Of a stretch of 64,000 bases of DNA, positions 32,455-43,121 are shown piece after piece. Position 1 is the first letter of the stretch, and every line of letters begins with the position of its first letter. Under the pieces are notes generated by a model that saw only the letters and a program-made list of their open reading frames with translations, searched no databases and had not been told where the DNA came from. The position numbers were made by a program, and so were the translations under genes. Location of the stretch: assembly GCF_027594825.1 (NCBI RefSeq), contig NZ_CP088930.1:3719019-3783018 (forward strand), in the 5' to 3' direction. Source of the DNA: Serratia liquefaciens (GTDB lineage: Bacteria; Pseudomonadota; Gammaproteobacteria; Enterobacterales; Enterobacteriaceae).

Positions 32455-34686
32455 ATGGTTGCGGTAAGAAGTGCACATCTGAACACGGCTGGTGAATTTG
32501 CTCTCGACGAGTGGATTGCCAGCTTGGGGCTACCTAACCCGCAGTCATGTGAGCGATTAGCCGCAACCTGGCGCTACTGTGAGCAGCAGACCCAGAACCA
32601 TCCTAATGCGCCGCTGTTGCTGTGGCGCGGGCTGGAAATGGTCGAGATCCTCTCTACTCTGAGCATGGATAACGACAGCATGCGCGCCGCGCTGCTGTTC
32701 CCGCTGGTGGATGCCGGCATCGTGCAGGAAGAAACCCTGACCGAAGAGTTCGGCAAGGGCATCACCTATCTGGTGCATGGCGTACGCGATATGGACGCCA
32801 TCCGCCAACTGAAAGCCACCCAAAACGATTCGATGGCCTCCGAACAGGTCGACAACGTGCGCCGCATGCTGTTGGCGATGGTGGAGGATTTTCGCTGCGT
32901 GGTCATCAAGCTGGCGGAGCGTATCGCTCACCTGCGCGAAGTGAAAGATGCGCCGGAAGACGAACGCGTGCTGGCGGCGAAAGAGTGTTCGAACATCTAT
33001 GCCCCGCTGGCTAACCGTCTGGGTATCGGGCAGCTCAAATGGGAGCTGGAAGATTTCTGCTTCCGCTACCTGCATCCGGACGAGTACAAACGCATTGCCA
33101 AGCTGTTGCATGAACGCCGCATCGATCGCGAACAGTTTATTGACGATTTCGTCGCCTCGCTGCGCAATGCGATGGTCGATGAAGGCGTCAAGGCGGACAT
33201 CTACGGCCGTCCAAAACACATTTACAGCATCTGGCGCAAGATGCAGAAGAAGGCATTGGCGTTTGACGAGTTGTTTGACGTGCGCGCGGTGCGCGTGGTG
33301 GTCGAGCGCTTGCAGGACTGCTATGCCGCGCTGGGGATTGTGCATACCCACTTCCGCCATCTGCCGGATGAGTTCGACGACTACGTCGCCAACCCGAAGC
33401 CCAACGGTTATCAGTCGATCCACACCGTAGTACTGGGCCCGCGTGGGAAAACGCTGGAAATTCAGATCCGCACCCGACAGATGCATGAAGATGCAGAACT
33501 GGGTGTCGCCGCGCACTGGAAATACAAAGAGGGTGCGGTTGCGACGGTACGTTCCGGCTACGAGGAACGCATCGCCTGGCTGCGCAAACTGATCGCCTGG
33601 CAAGAAGAGATGGCGGACTCCGGCGAGATGCTCGACGAGGTTCGCAGCCAGGTGTTCGACGATCGGGTTTATGTATTTACCCCGAAAGGCGATGTGGTGG
33701 ATCTGCCGGCAGGCTCTACGCCGCTCGACTTCGCTTATCATATTCACAGCGATGTCGGCCACCGCTGCATCGGCGCCAAAATTGGCGGGCGTATCGTGCC
33801 CTTTACCTATCAGCTGCGGATGGGGGACCAAATTGAGATCATCACCCAGAAGCAGCCGAACCCAAGCCGCGACTGGCTGAACCCGAACCTGGGCTATGTC
33901 ACCACCAGCCGCGGACGTTCCAAGATCCACAACTGGTTCCGCAAACAGGATCGCGATAAAAATATCCTTGCCGGTCGCCAGATGCTGGACAGCGAGCTGG
34001 AACACCTCGGCATCAGCCTGAAAGAGGCTGAGAAGCTGCTGATCCCGCGTTACAACATGAATTCGCTGGATGAAATACTGGCGGCGATTGGCGGCGGTGA
34101 TATTCGCCTGAATCAGATGGTGAATTTCCTGCAGGGCAAGTTCAACAAGCCGAGCGCCGAAGAGCAGGATCGCGAAGCGCTGCGGCAGCTGGTGCAGCAG
34201 AAAGCGCCTCCGGCAACCCGCAGCAAGGACAATGGCCGGGTGGTGGTGGAAGGGGTAGGCAATCTGATGCACCACATTGCCCGTTGCTGCCAGCCGATCC
34301 CGGGTGACGATATTATCGGTTTTATCACCCAGGGGCGCGGTATCTCCATCCACCGTGCGGATTGTGACCAACTGGTGGATCTGCAATCGCACGCGCCGGA
34401 GCGTATCGTCGACGCGGTATGGGGCGAAAGCTATTCCAGCGGTTACTCGCTGGTGGTGCGCGTGATGGCCAACGATCGCAGCGGTCTGCTGCGTGACATC
34501 ACCACCATTTTGGCCAACGAAAAGGTCAACGTGCTGGGCGTGGCCAGCCGCAGCGACACCAAAAAACAGCTGGCAACCATCGATATGGACATTGAAATCT
34601 ATAACCAGCAGGTGCTGGGCCGGGTGTTAGCCAAGCTCAATCAACTGCCGGACGTGATAGACGCCAAACGCCTGCACGGCAGCTAA
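32455..34686 (+). CDS. relA: GTP pyrophosphokinase RelA
   Basis: Ribosome-associated (p)ppGpp synthetase of the stringent response, activated by uncharged tRNA in the A site. The N-terminal pseudo-hydrolase domain lacks the HD pair, as usual for RelA. The synthetase domain covers about 210-400 (PNGYQSIHTVV, HEDAELGVAAHW), TGS about 400-465 (VYVFTPKGDVVDLPAGST), then the zinc-finger-like (CCQPIPGD) and ACT domains. 743 residues against 744 in E. coli. Confidence 0.97.
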   Translation: MVAVRSAHLNTAGEFALDEWIASLGLPNPQSCERLAATWRYCEQQTQNHPNAPLLLWRGLEMVEILSTLSMDNDSMRAALLFPLVDAGIVQEETLTEEFGKGITYLVHGVRDMDAIRQLKATQNDSMASEQVDNVRRMLLAMVEDFRCVVIKLAERIAHLREVKDAPEDERVLAAKECSNIYAPLANRLGIGQLKWELEDFCFRYLHPDEYKRIAKLLHERRIDREQFIDDFVASLRNAMVDEGVKADIYGRPKHIYSIWRKMQKKALAFDELFDVRAVRVVVERLQDCYAALGIVHTHFRHLPDEFDDYVANPKPNGYQSIHTVVLGPRGKTLEIQIRTRQMHEDAELGVAAHWKYKEGAVATVRSGYEERIAWLRKLIAWQEEMADSGEMLDEVRSQVFDDRVYVFTPKGDVVDLPAGSTPLDFAYHIHSDVGHRCIGAKIGGRIVPFTYQLRMGDQIEIITQKQPNPSRDWLNPNLGYVTTSRGRSKIHNWFRKQDRDKNILAGRQMLDSELEHLGISLKEAEKLLIPRYNMNSLDEILAAIGGGDIRLNQMVNFLQGKFNKPSAEEQDREALRQLVQQKAPPATRSKDNGRVVVEGVGNLMHHIARCCQPIPGDDIIGFITQGRGISIHRADCDQLVDLQSHAPERIVDAVWGESYSSGYSLVVRVMANDRSGLLRDITTILANEKVNVLGVASRSDTKKQLATIDMDIEIYNQQVLGRVLAKLNQLPDVIDAKRLHGS

Positions 34687-34744
34687 ATCACCTGCGCCTT
34701 TCGGGCCACATCATTGTTGGCCAGGCTCTGTGGCTTCAGTTATC

Positions 34745-34800
34745 GTAGGGGCGAACATATTCGCCCCGATTGACCCGGGCTCAGCACGCTGCGCCGCTAC
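34745..34800 (+). repeat. GTAGGGG-type hairpin repeat (family B), copy after relA
   Basis: GTAGGGGCGAACATATTCGC begins a hairpin (GGGGCGAA/TTCGCCCC) that is followed by GATTGACCC and a GCTGCGCC end. It matches the reverse complement of the 52543-52618 element. It lies in the 154-bp relA-mazG gap and may stop or slow transcription, although no T run follows. Confidence 0.7.
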
Positions 34801-34840
34801 ACTAATGACCGGCGCCGATTCTTTTGTCAGAGACTTTCTT

Positions 34841-35635
34841 ATGACCCAATCTTCTCCACTGCAACGCTTGCTGAACATCATGAAAACGCTGCGCGATCCG
34901 CAGGTCGGTTGCCCATGGGACCGTAAACAAACCTTCTCCACCATCGCCCCTTACACGCTGGAAGAAACCTATGAGGTGCTGGACGCCATCGAACGTCAGG
35001 ACTACGGCGATCTGCGGGACGAACTGGGGGACCTGCTGTTCCAGGTAGTGTTCTACGCCCAGATGGGCCAGGAGCAGGGGCTGTTTGGTTTCGACGAGGT
35101 GTGTAACGCCATCAGCGACAAGCTGGAACGTCGCCATCCGCATATTTTCGGGGAAGCCGATGCCGCCGACAGCGAGGCCGTTGCGGCGCGTTGGGAGCAG
35201 TTGAAGGCCGGTGAGCGTGCAGAGAAAGCGCTGCATTCTGCGCTGGATGACATTCCTCAGGCGCTGCCGGCGCTGATGAAGGCGCACAAGATTCAGAAAC
35301 GCTGCGCTTCGGTCGGTTTTGACTGGCATACCTTGGGCCCGGTGCTGGACAAGGTCTACGAAGAGATCGACGAAGTTATGCATGAAGCGCAGCAGGCGGT
35401 TGTCGACGAACAGAAACTGGAAGAGGAAATCGGCGACCTGCTGTTTGCCACGGTGAATTTATCGCGCCATCTTGGCCATAAGGCAGAAAATGCTTTGCAG
35501 GCCGCCAACCGCAAGTTCGAGCGCCGTTTCCGTCAGGTGGAAGAGATCATCCAACGGCGTGGGTTGCAGATGGGCGAAGCGACGCTGGAGCAGATGGAAG
35601 AGGCGTGGCAGCAGGTTAAGAAATCTGAAATCTGA
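34841..35635 (+). CDS. mazG: Nucleoside triphosphate pyrophosphohydrolase MazG
   Basis: Hydrolyses all canonical NTPs to NMP and PPi; in E. coli it lowers ppGpp under starvation. Two tandem MazG domains are visible with their EExxE metal motifs (TLEETYEVLDAI with LRDELGDLLFQVVF, and EEIDEVMHE with EEEIGDLLFATVN). 264 residues from the ATG at 34841. Upstream in-frame starts run into the repeat element and are unlikely. The mazE and mazF toxin-antitoxin genes that precede it in E. coli are missing. Confidence 0.95.
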   Translation: MTQSSPLQRLLNIMKTLRDPQVGCPWDRKQTFSTIAPYTLEETYEVLDAIERQDYGDLRDELGDLLFQVVFYAQMGQEQGLFGFDEVCNAISDKLERRHPHIFGEADAADSEAVAARWEQLKAGERAEKALHSALDDIPQALPALMKAHKIQKRCASVGFDWHTLGPVLDKVYEEIDEVMHEAQQAVVDEQKLEEEIGDLLFATVNLSRHLGHKAENALQAANRKFERRFRQVEEIIQRRGLQMGEATLEQMEEAWQQVKKSEI

Positions 35636-35706
35636 TGCGTTGCCGGCGTTAATGGCGCCCGGTTGGACATGAAGGAAGTTCCACGCAGACAAAGGAAGGT
35701 GGCATC

Positions 35707-36570
35707 ATGATCAAGAGGCTGGTGCTTTTAGCATGTTTTTTTCCCGATTTCAGCACGGCGTTGCCTCCTGCCGATGTTGGGCGGCTGAGGTATGATGAAC
35801 GCAGGCTGCCATTAGTCGATGTGCAGATCGATAACCGGTTACACACACTCATGCTGGATACCGGCAGCGCAGAAGGGATACACCTTTATCAACACGATCT
35901 GGAGCGTCTGGTCGCGCAACCTAGCCCTAAGGTGGTGCGGTTGGCGCCTCGGCGACTGAGAGATCTCTCTGGCGGTGAAAATCAGGTGTCTGCCTGGCGG
36001 ATTAGTCGGCTGTTTATTGGCAATATTCCTTTTAACGACGTCGAAGCGGTGAGTTTTAAGCCCTGGGGACTCAGCCTGGGAAACGAGGTGCCGGTAAGTG
36101 AAGTGATGGGACTCGGGTTGTTCCGCGATCGAAAAGTGCTGATGGACTTCGAAAACGATCGCTTGCAAATGTTGGCTCATCTGCCTTCAGATATTGCAAT
36201 ATGGGCTTCTTATCCGTTCGAACAGACCGATGAGGGACTGAGCGTGACGGCCTTCGTTGGCAATAAACCGTTGCGCCTGATTGTTGATACCGGTGCCAGC
36301 CATTCTCTTTTGTTTGCCGCGGGCTTGCCGGCTGGCCTCTTGTTTTCCGGCTGTCGTTCCATTGAGCCTGAGGCTACGAACCTGGATTGCCGAGTGACCA
36401 GATTCACGTTGACCGATCGCCGGGGCCGGCATCACAACGATTTGGCCATCGTTACCGAAGGCCCAACATCTGAGGTGCTGGGCTTTGATGGTCTGTTGGG
36501 GATGGGCTTTATGCGGGGTCATCGTGTGATTGTTGATATGCCTGCACGCATGCTCTACATCAGTCGTTAA
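35707..36570 (+). CDS. Predicted exported aspartic protease with two retropepsin-like lobes
   Basis: A 287-residue protein with an N-terminal hydrophobic export signal (residues 1-19); a cysteine at position 10 makes a lipoprotein signal conceivable but less likely. It carries two aspartic protease signatures, LDTGS at 50-54 and VDTGA at 193-197. Each is followed at similar distance by a second shared block: SEVMGLG...LMDF at 131-147, and SEVLGFDGLLGMGF...IVDM at 255-278. The sequence therefore looks like an internal duplication of a retropepsin-type domain, so that one chain could form the two-aspartate active site that single-domain relatives make as dimers. The periplasm is the likely location; the substrate is unknown. 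A ribosome site (AAGGAAGG) precedes the ATG. No counterpart sits between mazG and pyrG in E. coli. Confidence 0.75.
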   Translation: MIKRLVLLACFFPDFSTALPPADVGRLRYDERRLPLVDVQIDNRLHTLMLDTGSAEGIHLYQHDLERLVAQPSPKVVRLAPRRLRDLSGGENQVSAWRISRLFIGNIPFNDVEAVSFKPWGLSLGNEVPVSEVMGLGLFRDRKVLMDFENDRLQMLAHLPSDIAIWASYPFEQTDEGLSVTAFVGNKPLRLIVDTGASHSLLFAAGLPAGLLFSGCRSIEPEATNLDCRVTRFTLTDRRGRHHNDLAIVTEGPTSEVLGFDGLLGMGFMRGHRVIVDMPARMLYISR

Positions 36571-38601
<2,031 letters not shown>

Positions 38602-38613
38602 AATATTTGGTAG

Positions 38614-39978
<1,365 letters not shown>

Positions 39979-40002
39979 TAACGGTTTGGTTCGTTGCTAA
40001 AT

Positions 40003-40028
40003 AAAAACCCGCTACGGCGGGTTTTTTT
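40003..40028 (+). terminator. Terminator after eno
   Basis: Stem CCCGC/GCGGG with loop TACG, flanked by A on the left and seven T on the right. Confidence 0.88.
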
Positions 40029-40276
40029 ATCACTGATTATTTACATGAGTGATAGTGCGTTATTTATTATTATTGAACCAATATCGAATTGTCTGTTTTT
40101 TAACTTGATGTATTAATTATAATAATAAAATTCCTATTTATATATTCCATTTTATATTGCTTTATATTATTTAGTTACTAGACTGCCAGTAAGGCAGAAA
40201 GATAAAGCCTGTACTCCTGCCTCCGTTCGTTTCCTCATAAAATCGTCGACCTGCGGGCCGGCTGGGCGAGGGCTTG

Positions 40277-41467
40277 ATGCGTAACAGGATTGTGGTTGTC
40301 GGTGGCGGCACCGGAGGGACCATATTAGCCAATTTACTGGCCACGAAATTACATCGGGAAATCTTGAATAATAAAGTTGAGTTATTGATGATTTCGGATT
40401 CTCCGGTCCATTATTATAAACCCGCTTTTATGTACGTTGCCTTTAACGCTTTTTTCAAACAGGAATTAACCCGCTCCCAGCAAAGCCTGCTGCGTCCGGA
40501 AATTCAGTTTATTGTCGATAAAGCGGAGCGCTTTGATTTAATTCAGCGTGTGATCCATACCCGCAGCGGCAAACAGTATTCCTATGATTTTTTGGTGTTT
40601 GCCACCGGCTGCGTACCCTGGCCTGAACGTATTGAAGGGCTGGCGCAGGCAGGCGATCATTTTTACCAATATCAGGCGGCCCGGCAGCTGGCGCAGAAGT
40701 TGTCGAGCATCGAAAAAGGCCGCATTTTCATTACCGTCTCCTTCCCTGAGACGCCCAATGTGCCGCACCAGTGTGGTATTGCCCCGATAGAAACCACCCT
40801 GATGCTCGATGATTACCTGCGTCGACGCGGAGTGCGTAAAGCGGTTGAAATTGTTTATACCTATCCGAGTGTTTCGCAGTTGCTGCGTAACTGCCTGTTT
40901 TTACAGCGTCCAACCGCGGAGGCCTTGCCGGGTATTTTCGCCGAGCGGGATATTCGCCATCAGCGCGGGTTTACTCTCAGTCGGGTGGATGCACAGCAGA
41001 AAATCGCTTATTCCGCCGAAGGTGAGCAACAGCCGTTCGATATTTTGATGGCTACCCCGCCTATCCGCGCGGTAGAGGCGGTGCGCAACACGGGCCTGAG
41101 CGAGAGCCACAACGGCGAAGGCTGGTTGCCGACCGACCACCAGACGTTACAGGTCTACGGCCAGCAAGGAGTCTATGTCATCGGCGATACGGTGGATCTG
41201 CCGGTCAGCAAGGCCGGTGGCTCCTGCCACAATCAGGCACCGGTGATTGCCGACAATATCGTGGCGGAACTGAGGCTGGGCCAGACCGTCAGCCACTACG
41301 ACGGCAAGGTGCAGGCCATTGCCCAAATGGGGCTGCAGGCCGGGATGCCGCTGGTTTATGACTACCGTCACGATGTGTTGCCAACTCCCTCAACCAAGGC
41401 GGGCGGCATGCTGCGCAACGGTTTTAATCGCGGGCTCTACTGGGCAACGGTACGCGGGCTGATATAA
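40277..41467 (+). CDS. Sulfide:quinone reductase-like FAD-dependent oxidoreductase
   Basis: A 396-residue flavoprotein. The N-terminal dinucleotide fold reads VVVGGGTGG (residues 6-14), and a second FAD contact is VYVIGDTVDLP (299-309). The block VPHQCGIAPIETTLMLDDYL (from 163) matches the region around the central redox cysteine of sulfide:quinone reductases, here C166. Other cysteines are C112, C206 and C317; the C-terminal cysteine of classical SQR is absent, so the redox pair may be C166/C317 or the protein may be an SQR-like branch. It should oxidise sulfide or a thiol at the membrane quinone pool. ATG at 40277 with GAGGG in front; a TTG sits one codon earlier. Followed 10 bp later by the DUF1641-like gene and then a methionine gamma-lyase gene. 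Confidence 0.75.
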   Translation: MRNRIVVVGGGTGGTILANLLATKLHREILNNKVELLMISDSPVHYYKPAFMYVAFNAFFKQELTRSQQSLLRPEIQFIVDKAERFDLIQRVIHTRSGKQYSYDFLVFATGCVPWPERIEGLAQAGDHFYQYQAARQLAQKLSSIEKGRIFITVSFPETPNVPHQCGIAPIETTLMLDDYLRRRGVRKAVEIVYTYPSVSQLLRNCLFLQRPTAEALPGIFAERDIRHQRGFTLSRVDAQQKIAYSAEGEQQPFDILMATPPIRAVEAVRNTGLSESHNGEGWLPTDHQTLQVYGQQGVYVIGDTVDLPVSKAGGSCHNQAPVIADNIVAELRLGQTVSHYDGKVQAIAQMGLQAGMPLVYDYRHDVLPTPSTKAGGMLRNGFNRGLYWATVRGLI

Positions 41468-41477
41468 CGGAGGGCCT

Positions 41478-41849
41478 ATGAACGCATCTGAACATGAACC
41501 GCTGGCGGCTTTGCTGGAAAAGCTACAGCCGCTGCTGGCCGGCGGGCGGCTTGATAACGTGGTCGATCTGTTGTCACTGCTGTCTGATCTGGTGGATATC
41601 GCCGATAACGCACTGGTGGAAAAGTTGGCCGGCGTTTTTGAAGACCTGGTAGCCGCGGGGTGGGAGAGTGGAACGGCGCTGAAAATGGCGCATACCGAAT
41701 TGCAGTTGGACTCGTCTCCCGCCACTTTTCGTGCGCTGTATGCCTTGTTGCGACAGCCGGACACCTTGCTGGGCCTGATGCTGGTACTGCGCACTTTGCA
41801 AATCGTTGGCCAGCGCATGCGCAGCAGCGCACTGCCCACGGACGTTTGA
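41478..41849 (+). CDS. DUF1641-like small helical protein
   Basis: A 123-residue, leucine-rich, all-helical protein with no signal peptide and no clear catalytic motif. The C-terminal part (ALYALLRQPDTLLGLMLVL, from about residue 86) fits the DUF1641 pattern found in proteins encoded beside sulfide:quinone reductase-like or formate dehydrogenase genes in other bacteria and archaea; this family call is from memory. The tight 10-bp spacing after the flavoprotein gene suggests that the two proteins work together, perhaps as an accessory or membrane-docking subunit. Confidence 0.65.
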   Translation: MNASEHEPLAALLEKLQPLLAGGRLDNVVDLLSLLSDLVDIADNALVEKLAGVFEDLVAAGWESGTALKMAHTELQLDSSPATFRALYALLRQPDTLLGLMLVLRTLQIVGQRMRSSALPTDV

Positions 41850-41895
41850 TCGAACTAATCGTCATTGCTTTCACTCACTCAGGTAAGGAGTTGTC

Positions 41896-43092
41896 ATGTC
41901 TGCCACCTTCAGGCAAGCCTTTGCAACACGCGCCATCCATCATGGTTACGATCCTCAGCAGTTCCTCGGGGCGCTCAGCCCACCGGTGTTTATGAGTTCG
42001 ACCTTTACCTTCCCGACGGCGGAATATGGCGGTGCCTGTTTTGACGGCAGCGAGACGGGGTATTTTTATTCACGCATCTCCAACCCGACCCTTAACCTGC
42101 TGGAACAGCGGATCGCCAATCTCGAGGGCGGAGAGGCTGCGGTGGCCTTTGCTTCGGGCATGGGCGCGATTACCGCCTGCTGTTGGACGCTGCTCAATCC
42201 GGGGGATGAGCTGATTGTCGATGAAACCATTTACGGCTGCACCTTCAGTTATTTCCATCACGGATTGGCGCGCTACGGTGTGAAAATCACCCACGTCGAC
42301 CTGACCCGACCGGAGCGGCTGGCGGCGGCGATAGGTCCCCGGACCCGCATGGTATATTGCGAAACGCCGGCCAACCCGAATATGCGTTTGGTCGATATTG
42401 CCGCAGTGGCCGAAATCGCTCACCGCCAACAGGCGTTGCTGCTGGTGGATAACACCTATTGCACGCCGTATCTGCAACGGCCGCTGGAACGGGGGGCCGA
42501 TATAGTGGTGCACTCCGCCACCAAATACATCGGGGGGCATGGCGATTTGTTGGCCGGGTTGGTAGTGACGCGTCAGGATTTGGCTCAGGACATCCGCTTG
42601 GTCGGGCTGAAAGACATGAACGGTGCGGTGCTGTCGGCCCAGGATGCCGCATTGCTGCTGCGCGGTTTAAAAACCCTGCCGTTGCGTATGGAACGCCATT
42701 GCGACAACGCCCAGCGTCTGGCGGAAATGCTGGCTCAGCATTCGGCGGTAGAACGTGTCTATTATCCCGGACTGGAGGATTTTCCCCAGTATGAGTTGGC
42801 GCGGCGGCAAATGGCGCGGCCGGGCGGCATGCTGGCATTTGAACTCAAAGGCGGCATGGCGGCGGGCATCCGCTTCCTCAATGCGTTGCGTTTGATCTTG
42901 CGCGCCGTCAGCCTGGGGGATTGCGAATCGCTGGCACAGCATCCCGCCAGCATGACCCACTCGGCCTACAGCCCCGAAGAGCGGCAGCGTCACCATATCA
43001 GCGATGGGCTGATACGCTTGTCCGCCGGCCTGGAAGATCTTGGCGACCTGAAGGCCGATATTCGTCAGGCCTTGGCGCAAAAAGAGCCTTGA
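41896..43092 (+). CDS. megL: Methionine gamma-lyase (PLP-dependent)
   Basis: Cleaves L-methionine to methanethiol, 2-oxobutyrate and ammonia; many homologues also release H2S from homocysteine or cysteine. Of the Cys/Met metabolism PLP family, this sequence fits methionine gamma-lyase best: Y58 and R60 (YSRISNP), Y113 and the MGL-typical cysteine C115 in [13 protein letters not shown]185, and PLP lysine K210 in [12 protein letters not shown]. The C-terminal [19 protein letters not shown] also agrees. 398 residues. It lies 46 bp after the DUF1641-like gene, which puts thiol production and SQR-like oxidation in one transcription unit. Confidence 0.88.
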   Translation: MSATFRQAFATRAIHHGYDPQQFLGALSPPVFMSSTFTFPTAEYGGACFDGSETGYFYSRISNPTLNLLEQRIANLEGGEAAVAFASGMGAITACCWTLLNPGDELIVDETIYGCTFSYFHHGLARYGVKITHVDLTRPERLAAAIGPRTRMVYCETPANPNMRLVDIAAVAEIAHRQQALLLVDNTYCTPYLQRPLERGADIVVHSATKYIGGHGDLLAGLVVTRQDLAQDIRLVGLKDMNGAVLSAQDAALLLRGLKTLPLRMERHCDNAQRLAEMLAQHSAVERVYYPGLEDFPQYELARRQMARPGGMLAFELKGGMAAGIRFLNALRLILRAVSLGDCESLAQHPASMTHSAYSPEERQRHHISDGLIRLSAGLEDLGDLKADIRQALAQKEP

Positions 43093-43117
43093 TGCCCCCG
43101 CCCAGCGGGAAGGGGCA
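43093..43117. terminator. Hairpin between convergent megL and the histidase-like gene
   Basis: TGCCCC and GGGGCA arms around a 13-nt loop, without a clear T run. It is the only structure between the two stops, so it may serve as a weak bidirectional terminator. Confidence 0.4.
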
Positions 43118-43121
43118 AGCG

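Noticed and set aside
32557-34392. Long open frame (611 codons) on the minus strand opposite relA
   Set aside because: It is the mirror of a strongly conserved coding gene with high GC; its composition is rich in His, Gln, Val and Arg without any domain pattern, and no ribosome site was seen.
41896-43092. Cystathionine gamma-synthase or beta-lyase (metB/metC)
   Set aside because: The MGL-typical cysteine C115 in [11 protein letters not shown] and the C-terminal [11 protein letters not shown] block, plus the absence of other methionine synthesis genes nearby, favour methionine gamma-lyase.
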